Program-made: the position numbers and the translations under genes | The notes under the pieces: model-generated | What the model was told of the DNA's origin: nothing | Databases searched by the model: none | What the model saw: the letters and a program-made list of their open reading frames with translations, nothing else | In this document: positions 22,282-32,605 of the stretch, piece by piece | Layout of the letters: each line of letters begins with the position of its first letter | Position numbering within the stretch: position 1 is the first letter of the stretch | Source of the DNA: Pieris napi | Lineage: Eukaryota; Arthropoda; Insecta; Lepidoptera; Pieridae | Length of the DNA stretch: 64,000 bases | Assembly (NCBI RefSeq): GCF_905475465.1 | Contig: NC_062238.1 | Location: 8,350,501 to 8,414,500, forward strand | Direction of reading: 5' to 3'

Positions 22282-22604
22282 TACTAGCTGACCGGGCAAA
22301 CGTCGTTTTGCCATGTATATCATTTATAACAAAAAAATAGGGGTTGATCGTAGAGGGGTGAAAATTAGGAGTTATTTGTAATTTTTAATGCTGTATCATA
22401 AAAAAATAAAAACAGAAAAAAATATCTAAAAATAAAAAATATATATTTGGGGGTGGACTCCCCTTAACATTTATAGGGATTAAAAATAGATGTTGTCCAA
22501 TTCTCAGACATACCCAATATGCACACAAAATTTCATGAGAATCGGTCGAGCCGTTTAGGAGTTTAACCACAAACACCGCGACACGAGCATTTTTTTATTA
22601 GATT
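22282..22604 (+). mobile_element. LINE tail, 'ACTAGCTGACC' class, copy 2
   Basis: Starts TACTAGCTGACCGGGCAAAC, has AGGGGTTGATCGTAGAGGGG and GAATCGGTCGAGCCGTTTAG, and ends ACACGAGCATTTTTTTATTAGA. A close relative is at 50112-50413 and an inverted one at 55582. It looks like the 3' end of an RTE-like LINE or a short derivative of one; it has no coding sequence. Confidence 0.65.
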
Positions 22605-23206
22605 ATTTGTATCATAATTCCTATTACTCCTATGTCAATTTTATTTTTGTCTTACAGGTCTTACTTAACGCTACATTCAACACCTTCCATAGTGTAAGTC
22701 TTAGTTAGTTAGCTTTACCTAAATCATTTATTATAATTTTACAAATGTACGAAATATTTTAATTTTATATTTATCCATTTTAAATTATTATTACTGTCGG
22801 TTAAGACTTACCTAATAGTAATTAGATTTGAAATTGTATCGAGGACACAGCAATACTTGTAAAACTTATTTACTGGATTGAACACCGATAAAGTATAAGA
22901 AATAAAGCCTTCATAAAAAGCCTACTTGGCTCACACCCAACTATTTTTACAAGCAATAGCTTGAATGCTTTATTTCCACACAGTTAAGAAGCTAATTATG
23001 TTTATACAACCTCTATTGTTTGAATCTCATTAATTCTTGGATCTGCCAGCGACACCACTATCGCGTGACATACGGTTTTGTTTACTTAAGGTCCTGGTTT
23101 TACTGGATGAAAATTAAATGATTCATATAGCAATAACAGATATAAGACAGTATTTTCACTCTTTCACTTTGAAAAGAGTTAAGTAAGTGATAGTGGATTT
23201 AGTCAG
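22605..23206. other. Unassigned AT-rich sequence
   Basis: Nothing recognised. Confidence 0.5.
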
Positions 23207-23576
23207 TTTTTGACGTGATAACGTCTTTAAAATCGTTTTAGTCGGGTGACATGTTCAGAAACTTGTGTCACACCAAAACCTCACGAGCGCGATCGCAGGT
23301 ATAACGAGAGAGAGACGGACCGATCTCCCGTCTCATCTCGAGCGCTGCCAGTCATTCCGGCAGTATGAAGAAAAATGTATATCATAGTCGAATAAGTAAA
23401 CTTGTGATTTTACACCCGAAATTTATCATCAAAAGTGTGAATAAAACGATAGATGTAATTTAAAATTTGAAAAAATTGTTATCTTCATTAATTCCTTACT
23501 TCCCAAAAACTTATATCACCAATAAGACGTTATCACGTAAACATCTCGATCGTAAACCTACTTTACAAACAACCAA
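23207..23576 (+). mobile_element. Helitron-like element, family H, copy 2
   Basis: Nearly identical to the copies at 7604 and 60101, but CATTCCGTGAATGTATG is replaced by CATTCCGGCAGTATG, which breaks the short internal frame. It is flanked by T-runs on both sides, the right one 12 or more bases long. Confidence 0.7.
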
Positions 23577-24080
23577 TTTTTTTTTTTTTGAAGTAATATA
23601 GTTCTTTCAATATAACGCTGATGTCGGCTAAGATCGCGTTGTACCAAACCTTAAAAAGTATTGAGATGACACGAGTATGGCTTGGGGCTAAAACAGACCA
23701 TAGTTTTTTAGCAGTAGACAATCAAAGAGGATACCTTTTATTCACACAGATTCCCAATTACCCTTTTAAAACATAATTAGGGTTGTTTTAGAGAATTCTA
23801 AAAATCAAATTAGCACATGTAAGTAACTTAATCTTCTTCTTTTAGTGCCTCTCTTTATTACTTCTATTACTGGTTGACTTTTGAAGCATGTCTTGTCCTG
23901 TGCCAGATGCAGCAACCCTTCCGCAGTTTCAATGCCCGTCCACTCCCTAATGCAAAGGCATGATTTCTTCCTTCTACCATCACGCTGAATTACCCTGGAT
24001 TTTACGTATTATAATTAATTGAAGGAGGTGGTAGCGGTCATGTCGCAACATGTAGCCCAGGTGTTAACTTTCTGTTGTTT
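23577..24080. other. Unassigned sequence
   Basis: The region near 23880-24060 is less AT-rich, but no frame or repeat is identified. Confidence 0.45.
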
Positions 24081-24316
24081 AATGTACAAAGTATAAATGC
24101 ACTTCTAAATTTACATTTTTAAAGACGTTGAACGTAAGAACTGGAATTCTCCGTCACTCTTTTAAATCGCTAAGGTTTGTTTTACAAAATGTATGTAAGC
24201 ACCTGTAACCGTAATATCATTCTCCTCATATCAGGTTTAAGCAGTAAATTATTGTTTCCAAAGTTTCACCTCTATCGGTAAGGCGCGCTGAAATAGGATG
24301 CACTTACATTACTGTG
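24081..24316 (-). mobile_element. LINE-tail-like repeat, family A, copy 4
   Basis: Covers the distal part of family A (GTAAGCACCTGTAACCGTAA, TCGGTAAGGCGCGCTGAAAT) and lacks much of the ACTGCCAGTT block. Confidence 0.6.
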
Positions 24317-24318
24317 GG

Positions 24319-24352
24319 AACACGCAAACACGTATTTGGGTGTTTGCGTGTT
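24319..24352. repeat. 13-bp hairpin at the edge of family A copy 4
   Basis: AACACGCAAACAC and its exact complement GTGTTTGCGTGTT are separated by 8 bases. Confidence 0.85.
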
Positions 24353-24600
24353 ATGCGTTGAATCAATGACAAGAGGCGCTGCGTGAGCGAAGACGCTCTG
24401 CAGCGCAAACGAGGTTCAGGGCCGCTCCAGGCCCGCTCCAACGACCGTCCCGCCGTTGAGCGGGACGCGTATCCCGCAACCCCCCGCAAGCCCATGGGCG
24501 CAACGCGGTTCCCAGCGCCACTTAAGGGTGATTGCGCGGAAGAAAGCAATAGAGGAATTGAATCAAAGGAAGGTCGTAATAAATAATAGTTAAAAAAAAC
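24353..24600. other. GC-rich island of unknown origin
   Basis: A sharp change to GC- and CpG-rich sequence (GCTCCAACGACCGTCCCGCC, CGCAACGCGGTTCCCAGCGC). Frames are open on both strands here because stop codons are rare in such sequence. No protein motif was recognised. It may be an internal part of a retroelement ending near 24960. Confidence 0.35.
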
Positions 24601-24837
24601 TATGGGTTGCTCTATAGACGAAAAATATGGCACAGAGCGCCCCACGCTTTTTCACAATAATACCAGTATTTTTTGTTCATTACCATTTTCAGCCTAAATT
24701 AGGAATTATTTTTCACTTTTTAGTTTGATGTGCTTTAAAAGTGTGTTTTTTAGTTTTTTTTAACTATTATTTATTTTTAATTTTTTAGTTAAATTTTTTT
24801 TATTTTTTTTTCCGATTATTGCATTGTCATCGATCTT

Positions 24838-24960
24838 TTACAGGTGCGCAAAATTTGAATAAAATCTGTCCGTTCAAAGTGGGTCAAAATCGAGTCCGAA
24901 GGAGTCGGTTACATACATACAGGTGACGCTAATATAAAGCGTGTAAAAATAAATAAAACA
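24838..24960 (+). mobile_element. Probable LINE 3' end
   Basis: GGGTCAAAATCGAGTCCGAA, GTTACATACATACAGGTGA and AAAAATAAATAAAACATAA resemble the 3' untranslated ends of insect LINEs. Assignment is tentative. Confidence 0.4.
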
Positions 24961-27126
24961 TAATTTTCTTTTTCATAATATTCGAAAATTAAACCAACCC
25001 CTTGCAGTAAATTACACACTCGTATAATAAATAAATAAATTGCAATTTACGGAGTCTTAACCCCGTAGTGTAATAAATCATTACTCTTTTGTTGAAGCGT
25101 CTTCGTGCGTCTGTTTTGTTATGTATTGTACTCTTGCTGCTTTTTACTTTGACTTCGCTTACTTGTAGTTCACAATGAAGTACTTCAGTTAAGCAAAATT
25201 TTGTAGTTAAGAAATTCATTTATTTTCAAAAATATATATTGTAATGGTCACTCAATATCTTGTTTTGCATCGATGCAAGCAATGGTTAATAATTTCGGTA
25301 TTTTTAGATTAAAAATCTTCACTTCTTCATGCAAACAATACGGCACCTCAAATGGTCAATTTATATTTTTGTAATAAATTCCACAATAGTCAAAAACAAT
25401 AGAATGACTCAATTTGCTCGACAATGAGGCTATTTTTGAGGAAAAGTATTGTTTTAAAAATTCGTTCCCCTTATTTTACGGACTTTAATTAGGGCGAGTA
25501 AAATTAACTTATAATTGAGTAACCACCTGTAGCCCGAGGATGGTTTCTCATGAATTTTCCTTAACAGTTACTAAGGCACTTAAACGGTTTTATTAAATGA
25601 AAAACCCCTTTTTGAACGAGCGCAGCGTTGGGCGTTAAAAATACTTTAGTATTGTAGTAGTTGTCAATTTAAATTCGCCGCATCACCGCTGACAACTGAC
25701 AACTTATGGTCAGAGGTAATTTTTTTGCCATGAGCCGGTTTATTGGTTTAAAGTATTCTAAGTGATAAATAGATAAACATTTCATACATAATAGAAATTA
25801 GACGAAAGGGCCTTAAATGTTGTTTCTTGTTGATTTTTTTCAGAAACGCAATTTAGAATTTTCTTTATTGATCCTCATTATATAATCTACATCACCAATA
25901 GTTAAAAAAATGTATTATAACCTATTACGTGGTGTGTTACGCAAATCTTTAAGTACCTTAAAGCAAGTCCTAAAATGGTTTTAGAATTGTATTTATTTCT
26001 AACAGAATTCATTTTTAGAATATCCCTAAAGTATATTAAAAACAAGCTGTCGTCAGCTCAAAATCCTTCCTGTACAGAAGCTGTATAATATTGCACAATT
26101 TCTTATTAGCTGTCTGATACAGGCAGCGGTGAAGACATTAGGTTACGCTCAGTTAATTCCATCCATTCAATCCGTTAGCAAGCTTCAATTATTACCTCGC
26201 CGGGGTACATTTTACCAAAATCTAATATGGGATATTCCTTTGGATTCTGGTAATTTTAATATTGCAGACTTTTATTTGCTTACCAGCATTATTGAAAATT
26301 AATTCCGTATACGCCTACCATATTATATTTCTTACTTTCATACACCCATTATAACCAAAGAAATTTATATACTTCTTTGTGTTCGTCTTATATCTGATCT
26401 GATCACGTACTTATTTGGAATAAAAATTATCAGTGAAAGTGTTGACAGGGTGTCATGTTGTCTATTTATGTTTCTCGGAAGGGTTGATTTGCTGACCATC
26501 AGCGTTACTAGTACAAAGTCGCCCAGTACTCTATGCAATTCACAAAACCACTTATTCGGCCGTCATTATTTGTCTATGGCAAACTGTGGGGCTAGGCAAT
26601 ATGCCCTGCAACCAAGGTAGATGATCTTCAGTGAATAGACAATAGGGAGACTAAACTTTGTGAAATAATACGTACGTTGTAGAATAATACGTACTTAGTA
26701 AAATCCATGATAATACTTGTTTATTAATGTATTTATATGATAAAAAATATAGTCTACACTGTATCGGTTAATACTCGCAATAAAAATAGACAAAAATGTA
26801 TCAACCCGATAAAATACTATGGGTTTATTTAGTATGTGGTTATATAATAAAAAATAACAATAGGAATTACTTCCGGCATATGCGAGCAATGGTCCTTGTT
26901 CCCGCGATTTATTTTACGATTATCGTCGTACGGGCGAATCATCTGCGCCTCGGCGAATGGGCACATTTGCGCCCACTTTCCCGAATTACCGCCCAATAAC
27001 AGTTTTGAGACTGGGCTGCGAAAATTTTTCGCTTCTCGTATGTACTAAGGTATAAGTGATTTTTAAATTAGGACCTAAGTATAAAGTCCATCAATTTAGA
27101 TTTTAATTAAAAATATCTTAATTATA
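24961..27126. other. Unassigned AT-rich sequence
   Basis: No gene is supported. A 39-codon ATG frame at 26880-26999 with a hydrophobic start lies in a patch of higher GC; see findings. Confidence 0.5.
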
Positions 27127-27685
27127 CAGTAGAACCTCGGTAACTTAAAAACCTCTATAACTTCAAAAAATAATACGTTCCCTTCCCATCAGAGCCAAAA
27201 AACCTCCATAACTTAAAATACGCAACCTCTGTAACTTAAATAATTAATCTCTGAATTGGCCCTCAGCCCCTCAGTAACTTAAAGAAATGTTTCCACAACC
27301 TCTATAACATAAAATTGTTTGTCAATGAGTCATTTTGAAAGAGTGTGCAAATCAAAAGGTTTCGGTTTTAACAACTGTAAGATCATTTATATTTATATAA
27401 AATCACAGACTTTTTTAAGAAGACTAAACCTTAAATTGTTGTTTTATTGTTATGTTACACACGTTATTTGAAAAAATAAATAGGATTATTTAAATTCCTG
27501 TATTTATTTGAACCAATCCTTCTGACGCATTCGAGTAAAAATAGGAATAAGGGTATATACATACATATGTACATACCTACCTCTATATTAACCTATCCCT
27601 AACATAGACCCTTGATAACTTAAAACCTCTATAACTTAAAACTTTTTGTGTTTCCCTTGGACTTTAACTTATTGAGTTTCTACTG
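27127..27685. mobile_element. pogo/Tigger-like MITE with TA target duplication
   Basis: The left end CAGTAGAACCTCGGTAACTT and right end (inward) CAGTAGAAACTCAATAAGTT are inverted and flanked by TA on both sides (27125-27126, 27686-27687). CAGTAGAA-CTC-TTA ends and TA duplication are typical of pogo/Tigger elements. The motif AACCTCTATAACTTAAAA recurs many times within both ends, so each end is a small array of the same binding-site-like block. No transposase is left. Confidence 0.75.
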
Positions 27686-28032
27686 TATATGTATATCTTT
27701 CAATAATTTAAGAGCCATTACATCTCTTTTACGAAAGACTTGGTTGGAGTTAATGAACTCCAACTCTAACCAATTCAATATACACGTATGACTAAATTGT
27801 CATAACTCCCCATTGGAGCATTACAAACCAATCGAGTGAATTAAGATTTCATGGTTGAGCTTAAAGTATTAAATGCCGCGATTACGAAATCGGTTCGTCA
27901 AGCTCTCGGACTCCAGGTTCCTTACTAAAATTTTCTTTCATACGATCCAAAGGTTACAACATCAACACTACGGATATTGATAGAATTACATAGAAGGTGC
28001 ATACAAAGGCTCAGATTCTTTATCCCAGTACT
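27686..28032. other. Unassigned sequence
   Basis: Nothing recognised. Confidence 0.5.
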
Positions 28033-28255
28033 CTATACACACTGTATTACCTATACACACTGGGGTACCTGTACAGTGTACACACTTGTGTACTTGTCCA
28101 CACTGGTGTACCTGTACACACTGGGGTACCTGTACACACTGGTGTATCTCTACACTCTGGGGTACCTGTACACACTTGTGTATTTGTACACATTGGTGTA
28201 TCTGTACACTCTGGGGTACCTGTACACACTGGGGTACCTATACACACTGGTGTAC
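28033..28255. repeat. 18-bp minisatellite (about 12 units)
   Basis: Units of the form CTGTACACACTGGGGTAC, one of them (near 28069) lengthened by 7 bases. Because 18 is a multiple of 3 and the unit lacks stops, several frames stay open for 60-90 codons; these are not genes. Confidence 0.95.
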
Positions 28256-29914
28256 TATTAACTCAGATTAACAGTTGAAGCTGATTCGGTTTATATTTTA
28301 ATCCGCTTCAGATCATACCCTACACTTAACTCACGTTGCCTCGTTAGTGTGATAATGCGATTTTAACTTTCACCCGCGAATGATAAGAGCAATTCTCCCT
28401 ATTACATGAGTTTGTAGAGTAATTGTGCCACTTAGTGTAGTGTTGTGAAGAGTAGCCGAGTATTTGCTTGTTATCTGCTTGTTAAGTTTACTCTTTCATT
28501 CATTAAATTGTAGTTTTTTTTTCTATTAGGTTGCTAGGATTATTCCGCTGATTTGCCGTGATATCTATAGTGTAATTCAAAATCAATCTAAAAGAGTAGA
28601 TAACTAAATATTAAAAGTTATTTATAAATCCGATATTTTATATTGGAAATTGCCTTTCGGTGGCTGTTTGACTACTCTTTTTAATCAATATTGTAAACAT
28701 CTTGCTTATGCTATTTTCAAGTTATTTTTTTTAATTAGAATGTTATGAATTTCATATGAAATGACCTTTACTACGAATGAGCTTATACGCGCTATAAACA
28801 TTATTTAACAAAACTTCATTTGTTTTTTCTTCATCTAACAGAGTGAATGTGTTCTAAACGAATCTTTAGTTTAAAATAGATTATCAGTTGTCAGGAAAAT
28901 ACATATAAATGTATCTGTGTTTGAGAAGTGTTTATATTTACTCAGTATTGATGTCTGATGTCAGGGTCAAAGGCAGGTTTGAAACATTAATATGGGAATA
29001 TTAATAACAGGAGTTATATTATATTACAAGTATCATTGGCAGCCTAGTATATAATATTTTCATATAATATGGAGATACGGCAATACTAATTAACTGACCT
29101 CTTTTATATCTTTTTTAAATGTTTGTTTTTACATCACAAATCGCAAAGACAGTAGAACTCCTTAACTAACATTACAGATACATTTATTTATCAGATTACC
29201 CCATGTGCCCACTCATTTATGTATCATAAATAGTTTTAGTGAAAACTTTTATATTTTCTTTATTATTTTATATTTTTGTCTATTAAAATAAGTACATATT
29301 TATGTTTTCTGTTTCATAATTATATTGTTTATCTATGTAATCTGTTTTGGCTTTGTACATTGTCTAAGTGTTTTGTATTACAATATATATGTTAGCTGTA
29401 AGATTACTAATAAATAAATAAATAGAAAATAAGTGACTTTTCGGTTATCTATGAACTTCCGGAGATACGGTGTGACAATTTATAGACCATGATTCCATAT
29501 TGTAATTAATTATAATTTTCTAGTCATCTCATTACAGCGTACATATCAGATTCTGCATTTTATCAAGAAATCAAATGTCACGCCATATCATCTCTAGTCA
29601 TACAGAATAGTTTAATGTATATGAAGCGGCAACACTGGTCCTAGTAAAAAACAAAACAGGCCATAAAGAATTTATTTTTCACGTCATTTTTAAATAAAGA
29701 ACTGAACGTTCTTCACTTTCTTGTCGTCTATAATTTAGATATTGACCAATCTATTACCGGCTCAGAAAGCACTTACCTGCATCCATTATCTTTGAAGAAA
29801 ATGTCAAAGAAATTGCAGGTAAGAGAAAGACCTTAATAGAGTAACATAAAACGTTTATCTAGTGGAACAGTATAGTTCTGAGTAACATTTTATTCAAATT
29901 TCTTTAGACAGTAA
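28256..29914. other. Unassigned sequence with a LINE-like tail
   Basis: A tail of the form TAATAAATAAATAAATAG at about 29408-29425 could mark the 3' end of an old retroelement. A possible 80-base exon at 29739-29818 is discussed in the findings. Confidence 0.45.
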
Positions 29915-30425
29915 GGCCTACAACGCACTAGCGGCTGGCCGCAATGCGGTGTGCCGCTGCGGTTGGCCGCACATCGATTATTACATGAAACCGCACGATA
30001 ACAACGCACTTATTTGCGGACAACCGTCAACCGCTCCGGTTGATCTGGAGCTGCGGCGAGCCGCACCGGTTGAATGATGCGGCGCGCCGCGTCCCCTCCA
30101 CGCACTCGGCGCGGTTAGCCGCAAATACCGGGTCCTACCCGCCTCAGTCATCGCTTGTTCCTTGCGCTAGACACTATGCAGAGTTTTTTTGACGATATTT
30201 TCTACGATTAGGTAAATAAATAAATAACTGCCGTAACTTCTTTAACGTCCATCATGTGCAATATTTCAAGAAGCACTTGACGAGTGACGATTGCGGCAGA
30301 CCGCAATAGGACCGCAATAGGGACGGTTAGCCGGAATACGGCATGCCGCTACGGCAGACCGTATATACCGCGGCCTGCCGCAGCGGCACACCGCATCGCG
30401 GCCAGCCGCTAGTGCGTTGTAGGCC
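29915..30425. mobile_element. PIF/Harbinger-like CpG-rich element with TAA duplication
   Basis: The 511-bp element is bounded by GGCCTACAACGCACTAGCGG and its complement, with the inverted match running about 50 bases from each end. The flanks are TAA (29912-29914) and TAA (30426-30428), the 3-bp target duplication typical of PIF/Harbinger. The interior is rich in CCGC/GCGG words and inverted short motifs, far above the local GC. No coding remnant was recognised. Confidence 0.8.
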
Positions 30426-30428
30426 TAA

Positions 30429-30951
30429 GTGTGAAGTGCGAAGGAAGCATGTTTCATCCAACCTAAAGGGATCCAGATCAACTAGTCTAAGGCCTGACTG
30501 ACCCGAAGGTCAATGGTATCTTGCTATTGACCTGAAGGACGTTGACAGCTCAACTCGGGCTGTATTGACAGGCATAGCTATGCCGGGCCGGCTGGTGCCA
30601 TCGTGGGCGACTTCTTCTCACTTAATTTGCTATTAGCAATCGTGATGGGATAATCTGGATCCGTTAATAGCCCCAATGTCTAAGTCGATATGTTGTATTA
30701 TTGCGTTTCATTGTATGACGTCATGAGGTCGAAATGATTGTAGACAATAAACTAGATTAAGAAATACAAATATGCAATTTAAAAATTACATATATTTCTA
30801 CTTTGCATTTGTTATTATTGGTGACGGATCAGTAAATTAATTTAAACTTTTCGACTAGATACCGTGATATTCTACCAAGGTGGGAATGCCATTACGCAAC
30901 TTCCGCAACAAAAGAATACAAATAACCGGTATGCGGATAAATTCAAAATTT
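30429..30951. other. Unassigned sequence
   Basis: The first 200 bases are GC-richer than the surroundings (ATGCCGGGCCGGCTGGTGCC) and may be another repeat. No frame was recognised. Confidence 0.45.
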
Positions 30952-31017
30952 TAAAATTCAAAATCATTTATTCGTTTAGGTAACACAATGTACACTTATG
31001 AACATTCAATATAATTT

Positions 31018-31475
31018 GACGACTCATTGTTCTAGTAGTTAGTACCCCTGACTGCGAATCCATGGGTCCCGGGTTCGATCCCCGGCTGAGACGAACATCG
31101 ATGTGATGAGCATTTGGGGTTGTGCTTAGGTCTTGGGTGTTTAAATATGTATTTATATGTCTATCTATTTTCAGCGCAGAGGAAACAGTCACCCACGTAG
31201 TCCTGGAATGCGAGGCTGTGGCTAATCAACGTGAAAAAATCCTCGGAACGGTGAGGTCGCTCCGGGAAGCCTGTGAAGTGCCCAGGAGACTTCTGTGCTT
31301 CTGGAAGGAGCTAGGCTGGCTAAATTAGCCAGGACTAATTACGAGGACAATTACGAGTCTAATTGCGGAGAAAGGAGTCCTACCACCCTAACCCCCTAAC
31401 CATGTCTATCTATTTATAATATGTATGTATATCCGTTGTCTAGTACCCATAACATACCCATACCCATTTCACTTT
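31018..31475 (+). mobile_element. tRNA-headed SINE, family B, copy 1, split by a LINE fragment
   Basis: Starts GACGACTCATTGTTCTAGTA and contains a perfect B box (GGGTTCGATCCCC). The body CTTAGGTCTTGGGTGTTTAA leads to ATTTATATGTCTATCTATTT, where a 231-bp LINE fragment has inserted. It resumes as ATGTCTATCTATTTATAATA and continues to TAGTACCCATAACAT. Copies at 52900 and 61430 lack the insert. Confidence 0.85.
31171..31401 (+). pseudogene. 5'-truncated LINE inserted in the SINE, 14-bp target duplication
   Basis: Flanked by perfect direct repeats ATGTCTATCTATTT (31157-31170 and 31402-31415). The insert begins inside a coding frame: EETVTHVVLECEAVANQREK, then LGTVRSLREACEVPRRLLCF, WKELGWLN and a stop at 31326-31328. 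Thr-x-x-His-(4)-Cys near the end is the zinc-knuckle-like or C-terminal motif seen in LINE ORF2 proteins of several clades. It ends in a C- and A-rich tail (CCACCCTAACCCCCTAAC) rather than poly(A). The frame is intact for its length, so this is a fairly young, dead-on-arrival copy. Confidence 0.85.
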
Positions 31476-31744
31476 AAATGCTTTTAATTTTACATTTACT
31501 GTCAGTTCATAAAACAAGGGTGTAGAACGGACGAGAAGAACTGGCAATAAACTCTCCGCCACTCTTTTTAATATGCTCGACTAGGAATTCACGATGGTTC
31601 CCATGTTAAGGTTTATGTAACTATATATTCAATTATAACGAGACCTCTATTCCCAGTGAAAACAAGTATTGAATTAAAGTACATATTATTAATTCTTACA
31701 TACAAATATAATCAAGTAAAGTAATCATTCTGGACGCCACTTTA

Positions 31745-32006
31745 AAAATATCATCAAAATCCGTTTAGGAGTTTAATAACGAACACATGTACAGAAGATT
31801 TATATATATAACAGCTGTTTATTTGATGTATATATAAATAACCTTGATATCGACTGCAGCGCCATCTACCGGGAAGATTTGTGAATCAAAACCATCCAGG
31901 GCTCCACCCAAACGCATACGGAAATTCATTCAAAACGGTCCAGCCGTTTAAGACGAGTTCAGTGGCATACACAGGTACAGTAGAATTATATGTATATAAA
32001 TATAAA
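31745..32006 (+). mobile_element. Two tandem LINE-tail remnants
   Basis: TCAAAATCCGTTTAGGAGTT with AACGAACACATGTACAGA, and then GCGCCATCTACCGGGAAG with CATTCAAAACGGTCCAGCC, GTTTAAGACGAGTTC and a TATATAAATATAAAGAT end, are two remnants of the same kind of 3' end placed one after the other. Confidence 0.5.
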
Positions 32007-32261
32007 GATTTCATCAAGGCAAAAAACTCCACCAATAAAAAACGTATTGCATCCTATTAGCATTTATTATCAACACTAAATACTGGACTTGCATAAATGT
32101 ATAGCTATCGGTTAATTAAGAATACCACAATAGGTACTTGATAATATTATTAGATAATCAACAATCAAAAAAATAATTCACTATCTTTTTGTTCAACGAT
32201 AAATATCGAATTCTAGCTTTTTCTTAGTAACCTATAGTTAAATTTCGAAACATAATCATAA

Positions 32262-32333
32262 TCCTCGGTAGTATAGTGGTCAGTATCCCCGCCTGTCACG
32301 CGGGAGACCGGGGTTCGATTCCCCGCCGTGGAG
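32262..32333 (+). tRNA. tRNA-Asp (GTC)
   Basis: A 72-base cloverleaf. The D-arm region is GTAGTATAGTGGTCAGTATC, the anticodon arm is CCCGC-CTGTCAC-GCGGG with anticodon GTC at 32295-32297, and the T arm is CGGGGTTCGATTCCCCG. Both internal promoters are intact (A box TAGTATAGTGG, B box GGTTCGATTCC). The acceptor stem TCCTCGG/CCGTGGA has one T-T mismatch at the fourth pair where animal tRNA-Asp normally has a T-G pair. It carries adaptor tRNA for aspartate codons GAC/GAT. The mismatch leaves open a mildly degenerate copy, but the other three arms are perfect and a terminator follows. No intron and no encoded CCA. Confidence 0.92.
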
Positions 32334-32338
32334 TTATC

Positions 32339-32345
32339 TTTTTTT
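32339..32345 (+). terminator. RNA polymerase III terminator of tRNA-Asp
   Basis: Seven T residues starting five bases after the tRNA 3' end. Confidence 0.85.
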
Positions 32346-32605
32346 ATTTTTAAACTCTTATATTTCGTTTTTATTTCCAGATATTGACTACTATTAAAAT
32401 AAAATAAAAATTGTTGGGTTAACTTATAGCGTCATACACAGGCTACAACTTCAATTTACGCGGCAACATTTACCACGGAATTTTATCAAAAAATTATAAT
32501 ACAGAATATAATTAACAGTTAATTACAAAACATAATTCCCTATTTACAATGGTCGGTATACAAACCCTTTGGTAATATTATTATTGTAAATCCGATTACA
32601 GTATA

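Larger units (their letters stand above)
30952..31572 (-). mobile_element. LINE-tail-like repeat, family A, copy 5, split by a SINE
   Basis: The tail part (30952-31017, TTTAGGTAACACAATGTACA) and the distal part (31476-31572, GGACGAGAAGAACTGGCAAT) are in the usual family A order and orientation but are separated by a family B SINE. The coordinates give the outer limits of the broken copy. Confidence 0.75.

Noticed and set aside
24304..24645. 113-codon minus-strand frame and overlapping plus-strand frame
   Set aside because: Both lie in a GC-rich patch where stop codons are rare. No protein motif was recognised, and they start in a family A repeat.
27977..28278. Overlapping frames of 60-94 codons on both strands
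   Set aside because: Produced by the 18-bp minisatellite.
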